From Enterobacter ludwigii (GTDB lineage: Bacteria > Pseudomonadota > Gammaproteobacteria > Enterobacterales > Enterobacteriaceae), in assembly GCA_900068845.1 (NCBI GenBank), contig CEFQ01000005.1, forward strand, positions 372,001 to 436,000: DNA of 64,000 nucleotides, given 5' to 3'. The notes beneath the pieces were generated by a model. That model was not told where the DNA came from, did not search any database, and was given only the letters and a program-made list of their open reading frames with translations. A program made the position numbers and the translations under genes. Positions 18,363 through 29,810 of this stretch are shown one piece after another. How positions within the stretch are numbered: position 1 is the stretch's first letter; the number at the start of each line of letters is the position of its first letter.

Positions 18363-19444
18363 TAATCCTGTCCAGCCAGTGCGGCCAGCTGATCGGCTTG
18401 ATACTCCTGCACAATCGGCTCAATCAGCGCATCCAGCTTGCCTTCCATCACCTCATCAAGCCGGTAGACGGTAAGGTTGATGCGGTGATCGGTCACGCGA
18501 CCCTGTGGGAAGTTATAGGTGCGGTTACGATCCGAACGGTCGCCGCTGCCGAGCAGGTTACGACGCGTTGAGGCTTCAGCGGCATTACGCTTCGCGGTCT
18601 CCGCAGCGTGAATACGCGCACCCAGCACCGCTAAGGCTTTAGCTTTGTTTTTGTGCTGTGAACGTTCGTCCTGACACTCCACGACAATGCCGGTGGGCAA
18701 GTGGGTGATACGAATGGCGGAATCGGTGGTGTTAACGTGCTGGCCACCCGCACCGGAGGAACGGAAGGTGTCGATTTTCAAATCGCCCGCGTTGATTTCC
18801 GGCATTTCTGCTTCTGGCAGTTCCGGCATCACCGCAACGGTGCAGGCTGAGGTGTGAATACGCCCTTGTGATTCGGTTTCTGGCACGCGCTGTACGCGAT
18901 GACCGCCCGATTCAAACTTAAAGCGCCCATAAGCACCGTCGCCGCTGATGCGGGCGATCACTTCTTTATAGCCGCCGTGCTCGCCTTCGTTAGCGCTGAT
19001 GATCTCGACCTGCCAGCGACGCGCTTCGGCGTAACGGCTGTACATGCGGAACAGATCGCCGGCAAAAATCGCGGCTTCGTCACCGCCGGTACCGGCACGC
19101 ACTTCGACAAAGCACGAACGTTCATCATCGGGATCTTTCGGCAGCAGCAGCACTTGCAGCTGTTGTTCCAGCACTTCACGCTTCTCGCGTGACAGTTTTA
19201 ATTCTTCCTGCGCCATCTCGCGCATTTCCGGGTCTTCCAGCATCATTTCGGCAGTTTCAACATCTTCCTGCACCTGCTGCCACTCGCGGAAACAACGGGT
19301 GACGTCGCTAAGCTGGGCATATTCGCGTGATAACGCACGGAAACGATCCTGATCGGCAATCACGCCGGCATCGCCCAGCAACGCTTCCACTTCCTCGTGG
19401 CGTTCCTGGAGCGCTTCCAGCTTGGCAACAATAGAGCTCTTCAT
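18362..19444 (-). CDS. prfA: Peptide chain release factor 1
   Basis: Ends translation at UAA and UAG. The 360-residue length matches E. coli RF1. The GGQ loop ([15 protein letters not shown]) and the RF1 recognition loop of domain 2 are present. It lies 41 bases downstream of hemA in the same operon. Confidence 0.97.
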   Translation of the reverse strand: MKSSIVAKLEALQERHEEVEALLGDAGVIADQDRFRALSREYAQLSDVTRCFREWQQVQEDVETAEMMLEDPEMREMAQEELKLSREKREVLEQQLQVLLLPKDPDDERSCFVEVRAGTGGDEAAIFAGDLFRMYSRYAEARRWQVEIISANEGEHGGYKEVIARISGDGAYGRFKFESGGHRVQRVPETESQGRIHTSACTVAVMPELPEAEMPEINAGDLKIDTFRSSGAGGQHVNTTDSAIRITHLPTGIVVECQDERSQHKNKAKALAVLGARIHAAETAKRNAAEASTRRNLLGSGDRSDRNRTYNFPQGRVTDHRINLTVYRLDEVMEGKLDALIEPIVQEYQADQLAALAGQD

Positions 19445-19485
19445 GTAATAGCGGGTATCCCAGTGATAGATCGTGACTGACCAGA

Positions 19486-20742
19486 TTACTCTAAACCGAG
19501 GCTGTCACGTAAGATCTGCAGGCGTTCGCTGTCGCCGTCGCGCGCGGCCTGCTGCAGTGATTTGGTTGGTGCATGAATTAAACGATTGGTCAGCTTGTGG
19601 GCCAATTCCTGCAGGACTTTCTCGGCGTCAGCGCCCTGACGCAACGCCATGACAGCACGTTCATGCAGTTCGGCGCGCACCTGATCGGCCTGCGAGCGAT
19701 ATTCGCGGATGGTCTCGACGGCGCTTTGCGCGCGCAGCCAGGACATAAATTCACCGCTTTCCTGCACCACAATGCTTTCAGCCTGCACGGCAGCGGCTTT
19801 ACGCTGCGCCATATTCTGCTCAATGATCGCTTGCAGGTCATCAACGCTGTAGAGGTAGGCGTTCGCCAGTTTGCCCACTTCTGGCTCAACATCGCGCGGT
19901 ACGGCGATATCGACCAGCAGCATGGGCTGATTGCGACGCGCTTTCAGCGCGCGCTCCACCATCCCTTTCCCGATAATCGGCAGCGGGCTGGCGGTGGAAG
20001 AGATAATAATGTCAGCATCGGCCAGACGAGTTTCGATATCGCCTAAACCAATCACTTCTGCCCCGACTTCGTCGGCCAGCAGCTGCGCGCGTTCGCGGGT
20101 GCGGTTGGCGATCATCAACTTTTTAACGTTGTGTTCGCGCAGATGACGCGCCACCAGCTCGATAGTTTCACCCGCGCCCACCAGCAACACGTTGACAGTA
20201 CTGAGCGATTCAAAGATTTGACGCGCCAGTGAACAGGCGGCGAAGGCGACCGACACCGCGCTGGCGCCAATTTCGGTTTCGGTACGCACGCGTTTAGCCA
20301 CCGAGAAGGTTTTCTGGAACATGCGCTCCAGTTCACTGCTCAGCGCGTGGTCGCGTGACGAATCAACAAACGCTTTTTTAACCTGACCTAAAATTTGTGG
20401 TTCACCCAACACCAGTGAATCCAGCCCACTTGCGACACGCATCAGATGGCTGACTGCTGCGTTATCCTGATGCCAGTAGAGGCTGTTACGCACATCCTCT
20501 TCACGCAGATCGTGATAGTCACACAGCCAACGCACCAGCTTCTCCTGCAGGTCGGCTTGCTGCTCTACACTGAGGTAGAGTTCCGTACGGTTGCAGGTCG
20601 AGAGGACCACGCCGCTCTGCACCATCGGCTGGGACAGCAGGCTATTCAGCGCCAGTTCCAGCGTGTCTGGTGTAAACGCAACGCGTTCGCGTAGCGCAAC
20701 AGGTGCAGTTTTGTGGTTGATTCCGAGTGCAAGCAGCGTCAT
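19486..20742 (-). CDS. hemA: Glutamyl-tRNA reductase
   Basis: First committed step of haem synthesis: reduces glutamyl-tRNA(Glu) to glutamate semialdehyde with NADPH. The catalytic Cys lies in [13 protein letters not shown] (about residue 50), followed by the NADPH-binding [17 protein letters not shown] and a C-terminal dimerisation helix. The start is set at [15 protein letters not shown] (20742), giving 418 aa as in E. coli; the open frame continues eight codons upstream. Divergent from lolB. Confidence 0.96.
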   Translation of the reverse strand: MTLLALGINHKTAPVALRERVAFTPDTLELALNSLLSQPMVQSGVVLSTCNRTELYLSVEQQADLQEKLVRWLCDYHDLREEDVRNSLYWHQDNAAVSHLMRVASGLDSLVLGEPQILGQVKKAFVDSSRDHALSSELERMFQKTFSVAKRVRTETEIGASAVSVAFAACSLARQIFESLSTVNVLLVGAGETIELVARHLREHNVKKLMIANRTRERAQLLADEVGAEVIGLGDIETRLADADIIISSTASPLPIIGKGMVERALKARRNQPMLLVDIAVPRDVEPEVGKLANAYLYSVDDLQAIIEQNMAQRKAAAVQAESIVVQESGEFMSWLRAQSAVETIREYRSQADQVRAELHERAVMALRQGADAEKVLQELAHKLTNRLIHAPTKSLQQAARDGDSERLQILRDSLGLE

Positions 20743-20955
20743 GTGATTCGGGTTGGGATATCCCAATAGTTGTCAGGGTTTTGTGCAGCGCATTCTACAA
20801 GATGCCACAGGTCAAGAAAAGCCATACAAAGCCTATGACAGTAATAAGATTAAACTGATCGTGCGCAATTATTGCCATTACAGCATTGACGGCTTACATG
20901 CGGATGGTTAGCGTTACCGGTTACGAAGTAAAAACGTGTCTGAGGAGATGACCAC

Positions 20956-21582
20956 GTGATGCAATTGCCCCCGCGCAAGTTACTGCGCCTTTTACCCCTT
21001 GCCAGCGTGTTACTGGCTGCATGTAGCGTTAACAAACCACAAGGTCCGGGCCCAAGCACCACATCACCGCAATGGCAGCAGCATCAGCAAGCCGTGGCGA
21101 AAATCAGCCAGTATCAGACGCGCGGCGCGTTCGCTTACCTGTCGGATAAGCAAAAAGTGTATGCGCGCTTTAACTGGCAGCAAACCGCTGCCGATCGTTA
21201 TCGCCTGCTGTTAACCAATCCGCTGGGCAGCACTGAACTGCAGCTGGATGCGCAAGGTTCTGTGGTGCAGATCGTGGATAACAAAGGCAAGCGCTACGTC
21301 AGCAACGATGCTGAGAAGATGATTTCACAGCTTACCGGTATGGATATCCCGCTCGCCAATCTGCGTCAGTGGATGATGGGCTTGCCGGGCGATGCCAGCG
21401 ATTATCAGCTGAACAACAATTACCAGCTGCAGAGCCTGAACTACAGCCGTGACGGTCAGCAGTGGAAGGTAAATATTTCTGATTACGACAGCAAAGTGAA
21501 TCCGCCGCTGCCGGCCAATCTGGAGTTGTCTGAAGGCGGTCAACGCATCAAATTACGCATGGATAGCTGGACCACCCAATGA
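20956..21582 (+). CDS. lolB: Outer-membrane lipoprotein insertion factor LolB
   Basis: Accepts lipoproteins from LolA and inserts them into the outer membrane. A lipobox (LLAAC-S) follows a short signal peptide; the mature domain has the LolB fold signatures ([22 protein letters not shown]). The start is GTG at 20956 or ATG at 20959, behind GAGGAG. An out-of-frame four-codon frame (ATGACCACGTGA) begins at 20948 and ends across the start, which could slightly tune initiation. It is followed by ispE with a 4-base overlap. Confidence 0.95.
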   Translation: MMQLPPRKLLRLLPLASVLLAACSVNKPQGPGPSTTSPQWQQHQQAVAKISQYQTRGAFAYLSDKQKVYARFNWQQTAADRYRLLLTNPLGSTELQLDAQGSVVQIVDNKGKRYVSNDAEKMISQLTGMDIPLANLRQWMMGLPGDASDYQLNNNYQLQSLNYSRDGQQWKVNISDYDSKVNPPLPANLELSEGGQRIKLRMDSWTTQ

Positions 21583-22436
21583 TCACCACGTGGCCCGCGC
21601 CAGCTAAACTGAATCTTTTTCTGTATATCACGGGCCGTCGTCCTGACGGCTACCACAATCTGCAAACCCTGTTTCAGTTTCTTGATTACGGCGACACGCT
21701 GGAGATCACCCCGAATAGCAGCGGCGAGATTACGCTGCTAACGCCGTTGGCGGGCGTGCCGGATGACGAGAACCTGATTGTGCGTGCCGCGCAGGCATTA
21801 AAAGCGTTCGCCGCCGCACGTGGCACCTTGCCCGCGCAGGTCGGTGCAACCATTGCGCTGGAGAAGGTTTTGCCGATGGGCGGCGGATTGGGAGGCGGTT
21901 CATCGGATGCGGCTACAGTGTTAGTGGCACTGAATCATCTGTGGCAAACCGGTTTAAGCGTGGATGACCTGGCTGCGATTGGCATTAAACTGGGCGCCGA
22001 TGTGCCGGTGTTTATTCGTGGTCATGCGGCTTTTGCTGAAGGCGTTGGCGAGCAGTTGCAGCCAGCCAATCCTGCGGAAAAGTGGTATTTGGTTGCGCAT
22101 CCTGGCGTGAGCATCGCCACGCCCGATCTGTTCCGCGATCCCGAGTTGACGCGTGATTCGCCAATCCGCACATTAGATGAACTGTTACAGCGTCCTTTTC
22201 ACAATGATTGTGAGGCTGTGGCAAGAAAACGTTTTCGTAAGGTTGATGAGCTGCTTTCCTGGCTGCTAGAATACGCGCCGTCGCGCCTGACTGGGACCGG
22301 AGCTTGTGTGTTTGCTGAATTTGACACCGAATCCGACGCACGTCAGGTGCTGGAGCTTGCCCCGAAATGGATTTGCGGATTTGTGGCGCGCGGGCTTAAT
22401 CTCTCGCCGTTGCAGCGCACACTTTCTGGGCTATAA
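21579..22436 (+). CDS. ispE: 4-diphosphocytidyl-2-C-methyl-D-erythritol kinase
   Basis: GHMP kinase of the MEP isoprenoid pathway. The N-terminal substrate site [19 protein letters not shown] and the ATP loop [15 protein letters not shown] are clear, and the length (285 aa) is normal. It overlaps lolB (ATGA). The 3' part of the gene carries the promoter and probable PurR operator of prs. Confidence 0.96.
   Translation: MITTWPAPAKLNLFLYITGRRPDGYHNLQTLFQFLDYGDTLEITPNSSGEITLLTPLAGVPDDENLIVRAAQALKAFAAARGTLPAQVGATIALEKVLPMGGGLGGGSSDAATVLVALNHLWQTGLSVDDLAAIGIKLGADVPVFIRGHAAFAEGVGEQLQPANPAEKWYLVAHPGVSIATPDLFRDPELTRDSPIRTLDELLQRPFHNDCEAVARKRFRKVDELLSWLLEYAPSRLTGTGACVFAEFDTESDARQVLELAPKWICGFVARGLNLSPLQRTLSGL
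22223..22238. promoter_or_regulatory. Probable PurR operator for prs, inside ispE
   Basis: AAGAAAACGTTTTCGT differs from the PurR consensus ACGCAAACGTTTNCNT at two positions. It sits just upstream of the predicted prs promoter; purine repression of prs is known in E. coli. Confidence 0.7.
22243..22272 (+). promoter_or_regulatory. Candidate prs promoter inside ispE
   Basis: TTGATG and TAGAAT are separated by 18 bases. Transcription from about 22279 would give a leader of roughly 294 bases before the prs GTG, close to the long untranslated leader known for E. coli prs. Confidence 0.6.
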
Positions 22437-22500
22437 GCGTTTACGTGACAGTGTCACCCGTTCCAGACACTGCACGTTGCGCATTAACACACCCGTATGA

Positions 22501-23520
<1,020 letters not shown>

Positions 23521-23531
23521 TTCATCGCGTG

Positions 23532-23556
23532 AAACCGGGCCCCGTGCCCGGTTTTT
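23532..23556 (+). terminator. Terminator after prs
   Basis: ACCGGGC-CCCGT-GCCCGGT stem followed by TTTTTCTTT, 12 bases after the prs stop. Confidence 0.88.
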
Positions 23557-23747
23557 CTTTGCCTCTGCTTTAAACTTTACTCACCGATTAAGCCACTTTC
23601 ACCACTGATATTTCCGCGATAAATTCCGTTAAAACCCGCTATTCTCGCTGCCATTCACTCTTTTATGCCAACTCGCATTGCCGTCCTTTAGCGTTCCAAT
23701 GATTAATGGTATTTTTCTCCACACTTTTGCTAAGAGCTCCGACCACT

Positions 23748-24923
23748 ATGACTCTCGACATTTACACGCTGTTTGTTTGCGAGCTCTATGTGTTGGGGTT
23801 TTTAAGCATCATTTTGGTGTTTGCCTGGGTCGGCGCGCAATATGACCGCGTGTTGGGCTGCACCACACTGGCGCTGGTGTTGACCTTAGGCGCCGTCTTG
23901 CTCAGTAGCTTGCGCAGCGCGGGATTCCATTTTTTACCCGTCGCGGTCGGCAATGTGATGTTGCTTTTGGCCTATGGCAATCTGCTCAATGCTTTCCGGA
24001 TTTTTTGTGGCAAACCCATTGGATTCAGTTGGTTAGCTGGGGGGTTGTTATGGGCAATCCTGTGCCTGTTCCCCGAGTTTTACTACAGCCAGCCGAAGCG
24101 TGTGCTGGTAATTTGCCTGCTGTGCATCATTTTTACCGGTGCGCTAATTCGCCTGTTGTGGCGTGTGCATGCCTCTTTGACCGTGACCTTCTGGCCAGCG
24201 CAAATCCTGCTGTGGATTCATTTGTTGTTTCACGTGGTGCGCCTCTTTCTGGATGATGCCGTGGCGTCACCGGTACGTGGATCGATTGGCGGTTCCAGCT
24301 TCTCGGTGTATGTCATTCTCGAATCGATTCTGTTTGTCATCGGCCTAACCTTCACGATTCTGGCAATGGTCAATGAACGCACGCAAATCGCTCATAAGCT
24401 GGCCTCGATGCACGATCCGCTCACCAGCGTGTGGAATCGCCGTGCGCTGTTCGAGCAGGCGGAAAAAATGGCGCAGCGCAGCGCGCGCCAGACGCAGACT
24501 TTTGTCTACAGTGCGGTTCTGTTCGATTTGGACCATTTTAAAAGCATCAACGATCGCTTTGGTCATCAGCAAGGTGACCAGGTTTTGGTGGATTTTTGTC
24601 AGGTTGTGCAGAGGTTATTGCCTGAAGAAGCGCACTTTGCCCGGTTGGGCGGCGAAGAGTTTGCGGCGATTATCCCGGGCGATGCTGAGCAGGCGCAAGT
24701 AGTGTGTGAACGTATTCGTTTGGCGACACAGGTGTCGCAACCCAACGACGTACGCTATACCGTGAGTATTGGCTTTGCCACCGCCCTGCAAGCCGGTCAA
24801 CCTTTTCCGCCGCTGCTGGCGCTGGCCGATGAAGCCTTATATCGCGCTAAAGCCAGCGGCCGTAACCGCATTGAACGTTATTTCACGCCGTTACAGCCGG
24901 TGCAGAAAGCGGTGTTGACTTAG
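23748..24923 (+). CDS. Membrane-bound diguanylate cyclase (GGDEF)
   Basis: Makes cyclic di-GMP. The first 215 residues hold six or seven membrane segments with no recognised sensor domain. The GGDEF domain spans about residues 230-385, with DLDHFKSINDRFGHQQGD and the active-site variant GGEEF (RLGGEEFAAI). No RxxD inhibitory site precedes it, so product feedback is not expected. The start is set at MTLDIYTLFV; upstream in-frame codons lack a ribosome-binding site. It takes the place between prs and ychH where E. coli carries dauA (ychM). Confidence 0.92.
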   Translation: MTLDIYTLFVCELYVLGFLSIILVFAWVGAQYDRVLGCTTLALVLTLGAVLLSSLRSAGFHFLPVAVGNVMLLLAYGNLLNAFRIFCGKPIGFSWLAGGLLWAILCLFPEFYYSQPKRVLVICLLCIIFTGALIRLLWRVHASLTVTFWPAQILLWIHLLFHVVRLFLDDAVASPVRGSIGGSSFSVYVILESILFVIGLTFTILAMVNERTQIAHKLASMHDPLTSVWNRRALFEQAEKMAQRSARQTQTFVYSAVLFDLDHFKSINDRFGHQQGDQVLVDFCQVVQRLLPEEAHFARLGGEEFAAIIPGDAEQAQVVCERIRLATQVSQPNDVRYTVSIGFATALQAGQPFPPLLALADEALYRAKASGRNRIERYFTPLQPVQKAVLT

Positions 24924-25195
24924 TGTGACGAGTGGTTGCGGCGGCAACGCTTGTCGCCGTAATGACGCAACCAGTAATAACGATCTTCTACGCGCTCACG
25001 TCCACTGACGCGCGCGCCTACCAGCCACAGTAAAGCGCCAACAAAGATGCTGAACATTGCACCGTGTGCGAGAAATTGTGGCAGATTGAGTGAAGGAAGC
25101 TGATTAATAATAGAATACCCGACGCCCAGTACCATCGTCAGTAAACCCAGACACATCAAACTATTACCTACAACGCGGCATTTTTGACGTTTCAT
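24920..25195 (-). CDS. ychH: Stress-induced membrane protein YchH
   Basis: Small inner-membrane protein (91 aa) of the YchH/DUF2583 family with two membrane segments (about residues 10-30 and 42-62) and a basic C-terminus. E. coli YchH is induced by several stresses and affects biofilm. The 3' end overlaps the diguanylate cyclase gene by 4 bases on the opposite strand. Confidence 0.9.
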   Translation of the reverse strand: MKRQKCRVVGNSLMCLGLLTMVLGVGYSIINQLPSLNLPQFLAHGAMFSIFVGALLWLVGARVSGRERVEDRYYWLRHYGDKRCRRNHSSH

Positions 25196-25454
25196 GATCC
25201 ACCTCCATCCTTATAAAAAAGCGAAACAGCACGTATGGTTAACCAGCCATAAGCTTAGGCAATACCTGCCGCTTAAGTTGCGTACAGGATCACAGTTCCT
25301 TCACAACCTATGACAAATCTTTACCGCCAGCACCTTGATTTCGATAGAAAATGACTAGTAACGCAGAGATATTATCTGCCGTTAACGACCTTTGTCATCC
25401 GTGGCGCCAGGCAGTAAACTATCGCCCTTTCCGCAGCAAGACAGGATAAACATC

Positions 25455-26042
25455 GTGAGCAGCATTAAACTGATTGTGGGGCTGGCTAATCCCGGCGCTG
25501 AATACGCCGCAACGCGCCATAACGCTGGCGCCTGGTATGTCGATTTACTGGCGAGCCGCAACAATCAGTCGTTAAAAGACGAGCCAAAATTTTATGGCTA
25601 CACCGCGCGCCTGTCGCTGGCGGGAGAGGATGTGCGCCTGCTGGTACCCACCACTTTTATGAACCTGAGCGGAAAAGCAGTGGCGGCGATGGCGACCTTC
25701 TACCGGATTACGCCGGAAGAGATTTTAGTGGCGCACGATGAGCTGGATTTGCCGCCGGGCGTGGCGAAGTTCAAGCAAGGTGGCGGCCACGGCGGCCATA
25801 ACGGGCTGAAAGACATCATCAGCAAACTGGGCAACAACAATAATTTTCACCGTTTACGCGTCGGTATCGGCCATCCCGGTGACCGCAATAAAGTCACCGG
25901 TTTCGTGCTAGGCAAACCGCCAGCCAGCGAACAAAAACTGATAGACGATGCCGTAGACGAAGCGGTTCGCTGCACCGAATTGTGGCTGAAAGAAGACAAA
26001 ATTAAGGCAATGAACCGCCTGCACGCGTTCAAGGCTGGCTAA
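25455..26042 (+). CDS. pth: Peptidyl-tRNA hydrolase
   Basis: Recycles peptidyl-tRNA. GTG start at 25455 gives [20 protein letters not shown] and 195 aa, close to E. coli Pth (194). Catalytic residues of the family (Asn in GLANPG, His in TRHNAG, Asp in [10 protein letters not shown]) are all visible. Forms an operon-like pair with ychF. Confidence 0.96.
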   Translation: MSSIKLIVGLANPGAEYAATRHNAGAWYVDLLASRNNQSLKDEPKFYGYTARLSLAGEDVRLLVPTTFMNLSGKAVAAMATFYRITPEEILVAHDELDLPPGVAKFKQGGGHGGHNGLKDIISKLGNNNNFHRLRVGIGHPGDRNKVTGFVLGKPPASEQKLIDDAVDEAVRCTELWLKEDKIKAMNRLHAFKAG

Positions 26043-26072
26043 GGCCAATTCCCGCGCCGCAGAAGGCAATTC

Positions 26073-26082
26073 TGTGTATAAT
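26073..26082 (+). promoter_or_regulatory. Extended -10 promoter candidate for ychF
   Basis: TGTGTATAAT is a consensus -10 hexamer with an extended TG element, 72 bases before the ychF start. No good -35 is seen. Confidence 0.55.
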
Positions 26083-26153
26083 GCGCGAAATTTTTTGAAT
26101 CTGTCGGTGCTGTTCAACAGTACTGCGCACTCAGTGAGAAAGGTAATCAGACC

Positions 26154-27245
26154 ATGGGATTTAAATGCGGTATTGTGGGCCTGCCGAACGTCGGTAAATC
26201 CACCCTGTTCAACGCGCTGACCAAAGCGGGTATCGAAGCAGCCAACTTTCCGTTCTGCACCATCGAGCCAAACACCGGTGTGGTGCCAATGCCCGATCTG
26301 CGCCTCGATCAGCTGAGCGAAATTGTTAAGCCACAGCGTGTGGTGCCAACCACCATGGAATTCGTGGATATCGCTGGTCTGGTGAAAGGCGCATCCAAAG
26401 GTGAAGGCCTGGGCAACCAGTTCCTGACCAACATCCGTGAAACTGAAGCCATTGGCCACGTAGTGCGCTGCTTCGAGAACGACAACATCATCCACGTTGC
26501 GGGTAAAGTTAACCCGGCGGAAGATATTGACGTGATCAACACCGAGCTGGCGCTGTCCGATCTCGACACCTGTGAACGTGCCATTCAGCGTTGCCAGAAG
26601 AAAGCCAAAGGCGGCGACAAAGATGCCAAAGCCGAACTGGCTGCGCTGGAGAAATGCCTGCCACACCTGTCAGAAGCGGGTATGTTGCGCGCACTCAATC
26701 TGGATGCGGACGAGAAAGCGGCCATCCGCTACCTCAGCTTCCTGACGCTGAAGCCAACCATGTACATCGCTAACGTTAACGAAGACGGTTTCGAAAACAA
26801 TCCGTATCTTGATCAGGTGCGAGCGATTGCTGAAGCCGAAGGTTCCGTCGTGGTGCCGGTGTGTGCTGCCGTTGAGTCTGATATCGCTGAGCTGGAAGAT
26901 GACGAGCGCGACGAGTTTATGGCTGAACTGGGTCTGGAAGAGCCGGGCCTAAACCGCGTGATCCGCGCCGGTTATGCACTGCTGAACTTGCAAACCTACT
27001 TCACCGCTGGCGTGAAAGAAGTGCGCGCCTGGACCATCCCTGTCGGTGCAACAGCGCCACAGGCGGCGGGCAAAATTCACACCGACTTCGAGAAAGGCTT
27101 TATCCGTGCACAGACCATCGCGTTTGATGATTTCGTGGCGTTTAAAGGTGAACAAGGTGCGAAAGAAGCCGGCAAAATGCGCTCAGAAGGTAAAGAGTAC
27201 ATCGTTAAAGATGGCGACGTGATGAACTTCCTGTTCAACGTCTAA
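26154..27245 (+). CDS. ychF: Ribosome-associated ATPase/GTPase YchF (OLA1 family)
   Basis: Obg-related P-loop NTPase that prefers ATP and acts in translation and oxidative-stress control. G1 loop [14 protein letters not shown] lies at residues 8-21, with G3 [10 protein letters not shown]. The C-terminal TGS domain includes [20 protein letters not shown]. The 363-residue length is standard. Confidence 0.96.
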   Translation: MGFKCGIVGLPNVGKSTLFNALTKAGIEAANFPFCTIEPNTGVVPMPDLRLDQLSEIVKPQRVVPTTMEFVDIAGLVKGASKGEGLGNQFLTNIRETEAIGHVVRCFENDNIIHVAGKVNPAEDIDVINTELALSDLDTCERAIQRCQKKAKGGDKDAKAELAALEKCLPHLSEAGMLRALNLDADEKAAIRYLSFLTLKPTMYIANVNEDGFENNPYLDQVRAIAEAEGSVVVPVCAAVESDIAELEDDERDEFMAELGLEEPGLNRVIRAGYALLNLQTYFTAGVKEVRAWTIPVGATAPQAAGKIHTDFEKGFIRAQTIAFDDFVAFKGEQGAKEAGKMRSEGKEYIVKDGDVMNFLFNV

Positions 27246-27264
27246 CCTGTAAACACCAATAAAA

Positions 27265-27292
27265 AGCCCAGTTTATTAACTGGGCTTTTTTT
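27265..27292 (+). terminator. Terminator after ychF
   Basis: AGCCCAGTT-TATT-AACTGGGCT with seven T following; a preceding A-run lets it also serve the convergent MFS gene. Confidence 0.92.
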
Positions 27293-27313
27293 ATAACCAA
27301 AATCTCACGTCTG

Positions 27314-28549
27314 TCAGGCCGTTTTATCTGTCATCGCGACCCTTTCATCCAGCTCTTCTGGTGTTTTCAGGAATGGCGTCAGCACGCCGCTCAGAACGTA
27401 CAGCCCGGCATAAATTCCTAATACGCCGCCCGCCCCGAGCGATGAGTAGAACAATGCGGTGATTGCGGGTGCAATAAATGCGCCCAGACCTGCCCCGAGA
27501 TTCAGCACCGACATGGCCGCACCCTTGCTGTCTGGAGCCAGTAACGGGAACAATGCCGACAGCGGAACATATCCCGCCATGGTGATACCACACAGGCACA
27601 GCACGAACGCCATCACATAGAAGTTGTGGCCCAACACCTGCGGTACAGCCCATACCAGAATCAACACAGCGGCATAGCCAAAGCCGCCGACCCACATGAT
27701 GGTGGTACGCCAGCCAAACTTATCGCCGAAGAAGCCAAAAAACAGGTTGGCGAAAATGGCCACCAGGAAGACCGCCGACCACATATGCAGCCACTCGGTT
27801 TTGCTGTAGCCAAAACTGATCAGGTACAGCGGCAGGAAGGTCGCTAAGCCATATTGGGCGATGCCATTCACCGACTTCACTACCAATCCCATGGCAATCA
27901 CCGGCCGCTGCAAAATGGTGATGCCTTTGATCAACTCTGCCGCGCTAAAGGGATGAATTTCAGAAGCAGGCACCACGTCGCGGTTCACCCAAATGCCTAA
28001 CACTGAGCCCACCACGACAAACGCCATCCCGACCCACAGCACATGAATTTCGCCCATAACCGGCAGTGCCAGCGAGGAGAAGAACGGACCAATGACGCTT
28101 AATCCCAGCGAGAAGGTGAACCAGAACCAGCCCACCGCGGTAGAACGCCGTTCCACCGGGGTACTGTAGTTAATCCAGATTAAAAACGAGTAGGCAAACA
28201 GCGGATAACCGATGCCGCGAATCGCATAAAACGGCAGCATCCAGGCCATGTGCATGGTCTTCAACCCTATGCCAATAAACCCGATGCTGCCGATGACGAA
28301 GGTAATCAGGCCATACACCATCACTTTGCGCGGGCCGAGGGTTTGCACCAATACGCCGGTCACCCAGGCTGCCAGCGTTACCGTGACACCGTAGGCGGTG
28401 ATCAGATAAGAGGCTTGCGCGACGGACAGCCCTTTATCCACCAGCCAGAGGGCGATCCACGCTTGTTCTACGCCATCGCCGATCATGAATATCGCGAGAC
28501 CGATATAGCCCCAAAGCAAGTTTTTTGGCAAACCTATTTTATCGAACAT
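27314..28549 (-). CDS. MFS transporter, polyol permease-like
   Basis: Twelve-segment major facilitator protein of 411 aa. Its N-terminus (GLPKNLLWGYIGLAIFMIGD) and WIALWLVDKG motif resemble pentitol permeases such as RbtT and DalT. It lies 63 bases downstream of a TIM-barrel isomerase in a probable operon, divergent from an RpiR regulator and a PfkB kinase. The substrate is therefore probably a polyol or related sugar. The precise compound cannot be read from sequence. Confidence 0.85.
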   Translation of the reverse strand: MFDKIGLPKNLLWGYIGLAIFMIGDGVEQAWIALWLVDKGLSVAQASYLITAYGVTVTLAAWVTGVLVQTLGPRKVMVYGLITFVIGSIGFIGIGLKTMHMAWMLPFYAIRGIGYPLFAYSFLIWINYSTPVERRSTAVGWFWFTFSLGLSVIGPFFSSLALPVMGEIHVLWVGMAFVVVGSVLGIWVNRDVVPASEIHPFSAAELIKGITILQRPVIAMGLVVKSVNGIAQYGLATFLPLYLISFGYSKTEWLHMWSAVFLVAIFANLFFGFFGDKFGWRTTIMWVGGFGYAAVLILVWAVPQVLGHNFYVMAFVLCLCGITMAGYVPLSALFPLLAPDSKGAAMSVLNLGAGLGAFIAPAITALFYSSLGAGGVLGIYAGLYVLSGVLTPFLKTPEELDERVAMTDKTA

Positions 28550-28612
28550 AGTTTTCCCCAGTGCCAGACACTGACTGGTCGTAGTTAATAGAGGTAAGTT
28601 TTGATTTTGTTT

Positions 28613-29566
28613 TTATTCAGCGATCATTTTCATCAGCATGCCCTGCACTTTAAGTGCATCCTGGCTTTTGATCAGCTGATCGATTTCGTCAATGCTCAGG
28701 CGATCAATAAAGCTGGAAAGTGCTTTATACATGCGGATGTTCTGTGCGCACTCGGCAACCGGATCTTCACGGCTTGGGAAGGTATCGAAATAGATCAGGC
28801 CGCTGAAGTTCACGCGTTTTGCGTAATAGATGTATTCAAGCGTCTGCATCAAATGCACGGAACCCAGCATCAAACCATCATCAAAATGCCCATACCCATC
28901 ATTCAGGTGGAAACCAATCAAACGGTTTTTGCGTGCGGACTGGAATAATGAAAATGCAGGATTCTCTTTTTTCATGATCATGTGGCAGAAATCGAGAGTA
29001 ATACCTAGATTGTCGGAGCCAACATCATCAATCAGCATTAACGTTGATGAGACGTCACCAATAAAGGAGAACGTGCGCGGTTCATAGGGCTTGTATTCAA
29101 AACTGAATTGCATGTCCGCATGCGCCTGCGTCACGGTCTGTAGCGCACTGACCAGCCACTCATAGGCGCGGAAGTAATCCTGCTGGAACGGATAATCGTA
29201 GCCGTCGTAACCAAACCACAGCGTGACAGTATTTCCGCCGAGGTATTTACACATTTCTGCGGCCTCGAGGGTGATTTCAATCGCTTTATTACGCAGTGCT
29301 GCGTCAGGATTGGTGAATTCGCCATCAATAAACTCTTTGTTATAGCGCAGTGCGATACCGCCGACCTGCAGATTGTTCTTCGCGATAGTCTGCTTGATCA
29401 GCTCTTTATCCTGGCCAATAAAATGTTCTGGATAATTCAGTTCAATATGCGTCAAGCCGTCAACGGTACCCATTCGCGTAATAAGATCGCAAGTATCCAT
29501 GTTGTTCCTGGCCGTAAACAGATCGGCTCTGGATCGAAATGAATTTATACGTGATGAGAATTTCAT
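28613..29566 (-). CDS. Sugar phosphate isomerase/epimerase (TIM barrel)
   Basis: Cytosolic xylose-isomerase-like TIM barrel, 317 aa. Metal-ligand type motifs are present: FSFEYKPYEPR (Glu), GITLDFCHM (Asp, His), GFHLNDGYGHFDD and a late acidic strand. The start at 29566 has an AAAGGT site nine bases upstream. It is the promoter-proximal gene of a unit with the polyol permease, opposite the RpiR regulator. It probably interconverts the transported sugar or its oxidised form. Confidence 0.85.
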   Translation of the reverse strand: MKFSSRINSFRSRADLFTARNNMDTCDLITRMGTVDGLTHIELNYPEHFIGQDKELIKQTIAKNNLQVGGIALRYNKEFIDGEFTNPDAALRNKAIEITLEAAEMCKYLGGNTVTLWFGYDGYDYPFQQDYFRAYEWLVSALQTVTQAHADMQFSFEYKPYEPRTFSFIGDVSSTLMLIDDVGSDNLGITLDFCHMIMKKENPAFSLFQSARKNRLIGFHLNDGYGHFDDGLMLGSVHLMQTLEYIYYAKRVNFSGLIYFDTFPSREDPVAECAQNIRMYKALSSFIDRLSIDEIDQLIKSQDALKVQGMLMKMIAE

Positions 29567-29675
29567 TTTTAATTACCTTTGAAGTGATTTCCATTTTTTT
29601 ATAAATGAGTTTTCTCATCACGTAAATGCAAACGGACAAATACTACTGCTAATAAAATCAACGCGCGCTTTATAA

Positions 29676-29700
29676 TAGTAAAATTTTACTATGAGTAAAA
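29676..29700. promoter_or_regulatory. Operator 1 (RpiR-type), overlapping dyads
   Basis: TAGTAAAATTTTACTA (29676-29691) overlaps TTTTACTATGAGTAAAA (29684-29700). The latter is almost identical to operator 2. Confidence 0.75.
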
Positions 29701-29772
29701 TCATTATAATACAATACGTTAAATATTCATTTTCGTGTTAGTAAAATAAAAACCTCGATTAAGCCTATTTAA

Positions 29773-29789
29773 TTTTACTATCAGTAAAA
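29773..29789. promoter_or_regulatory. Operator 2 (RpiR-type)
   Basis: TTTTACTATCAGTAAAA differs from the dyad at 29684 by one base in the spacer. Same arms, same 5-base spacer, 89 bases apart. Confidence 0.75.
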
Positions 29790-29796
29790 TGCATCA

Positions 29797-29810
29797 GTAA
29801 AACGTTTTAC
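29797..29810. promoter_or_regulatory. Operator 3 (RpiR-type)
   Basis: GTAAAACGTTTTAC is a perfect 14-base palindrome with the same half-site in reverse order, 77 bases before the regulator start. Confidence 0.65.

Noticed and set aside
25908-26666. 252-codon open frame antisense to pth and ychF
   Set aside because: It spans two conserved genes on the other strand, including the ychF promoter; this is a by-product of codon bias.
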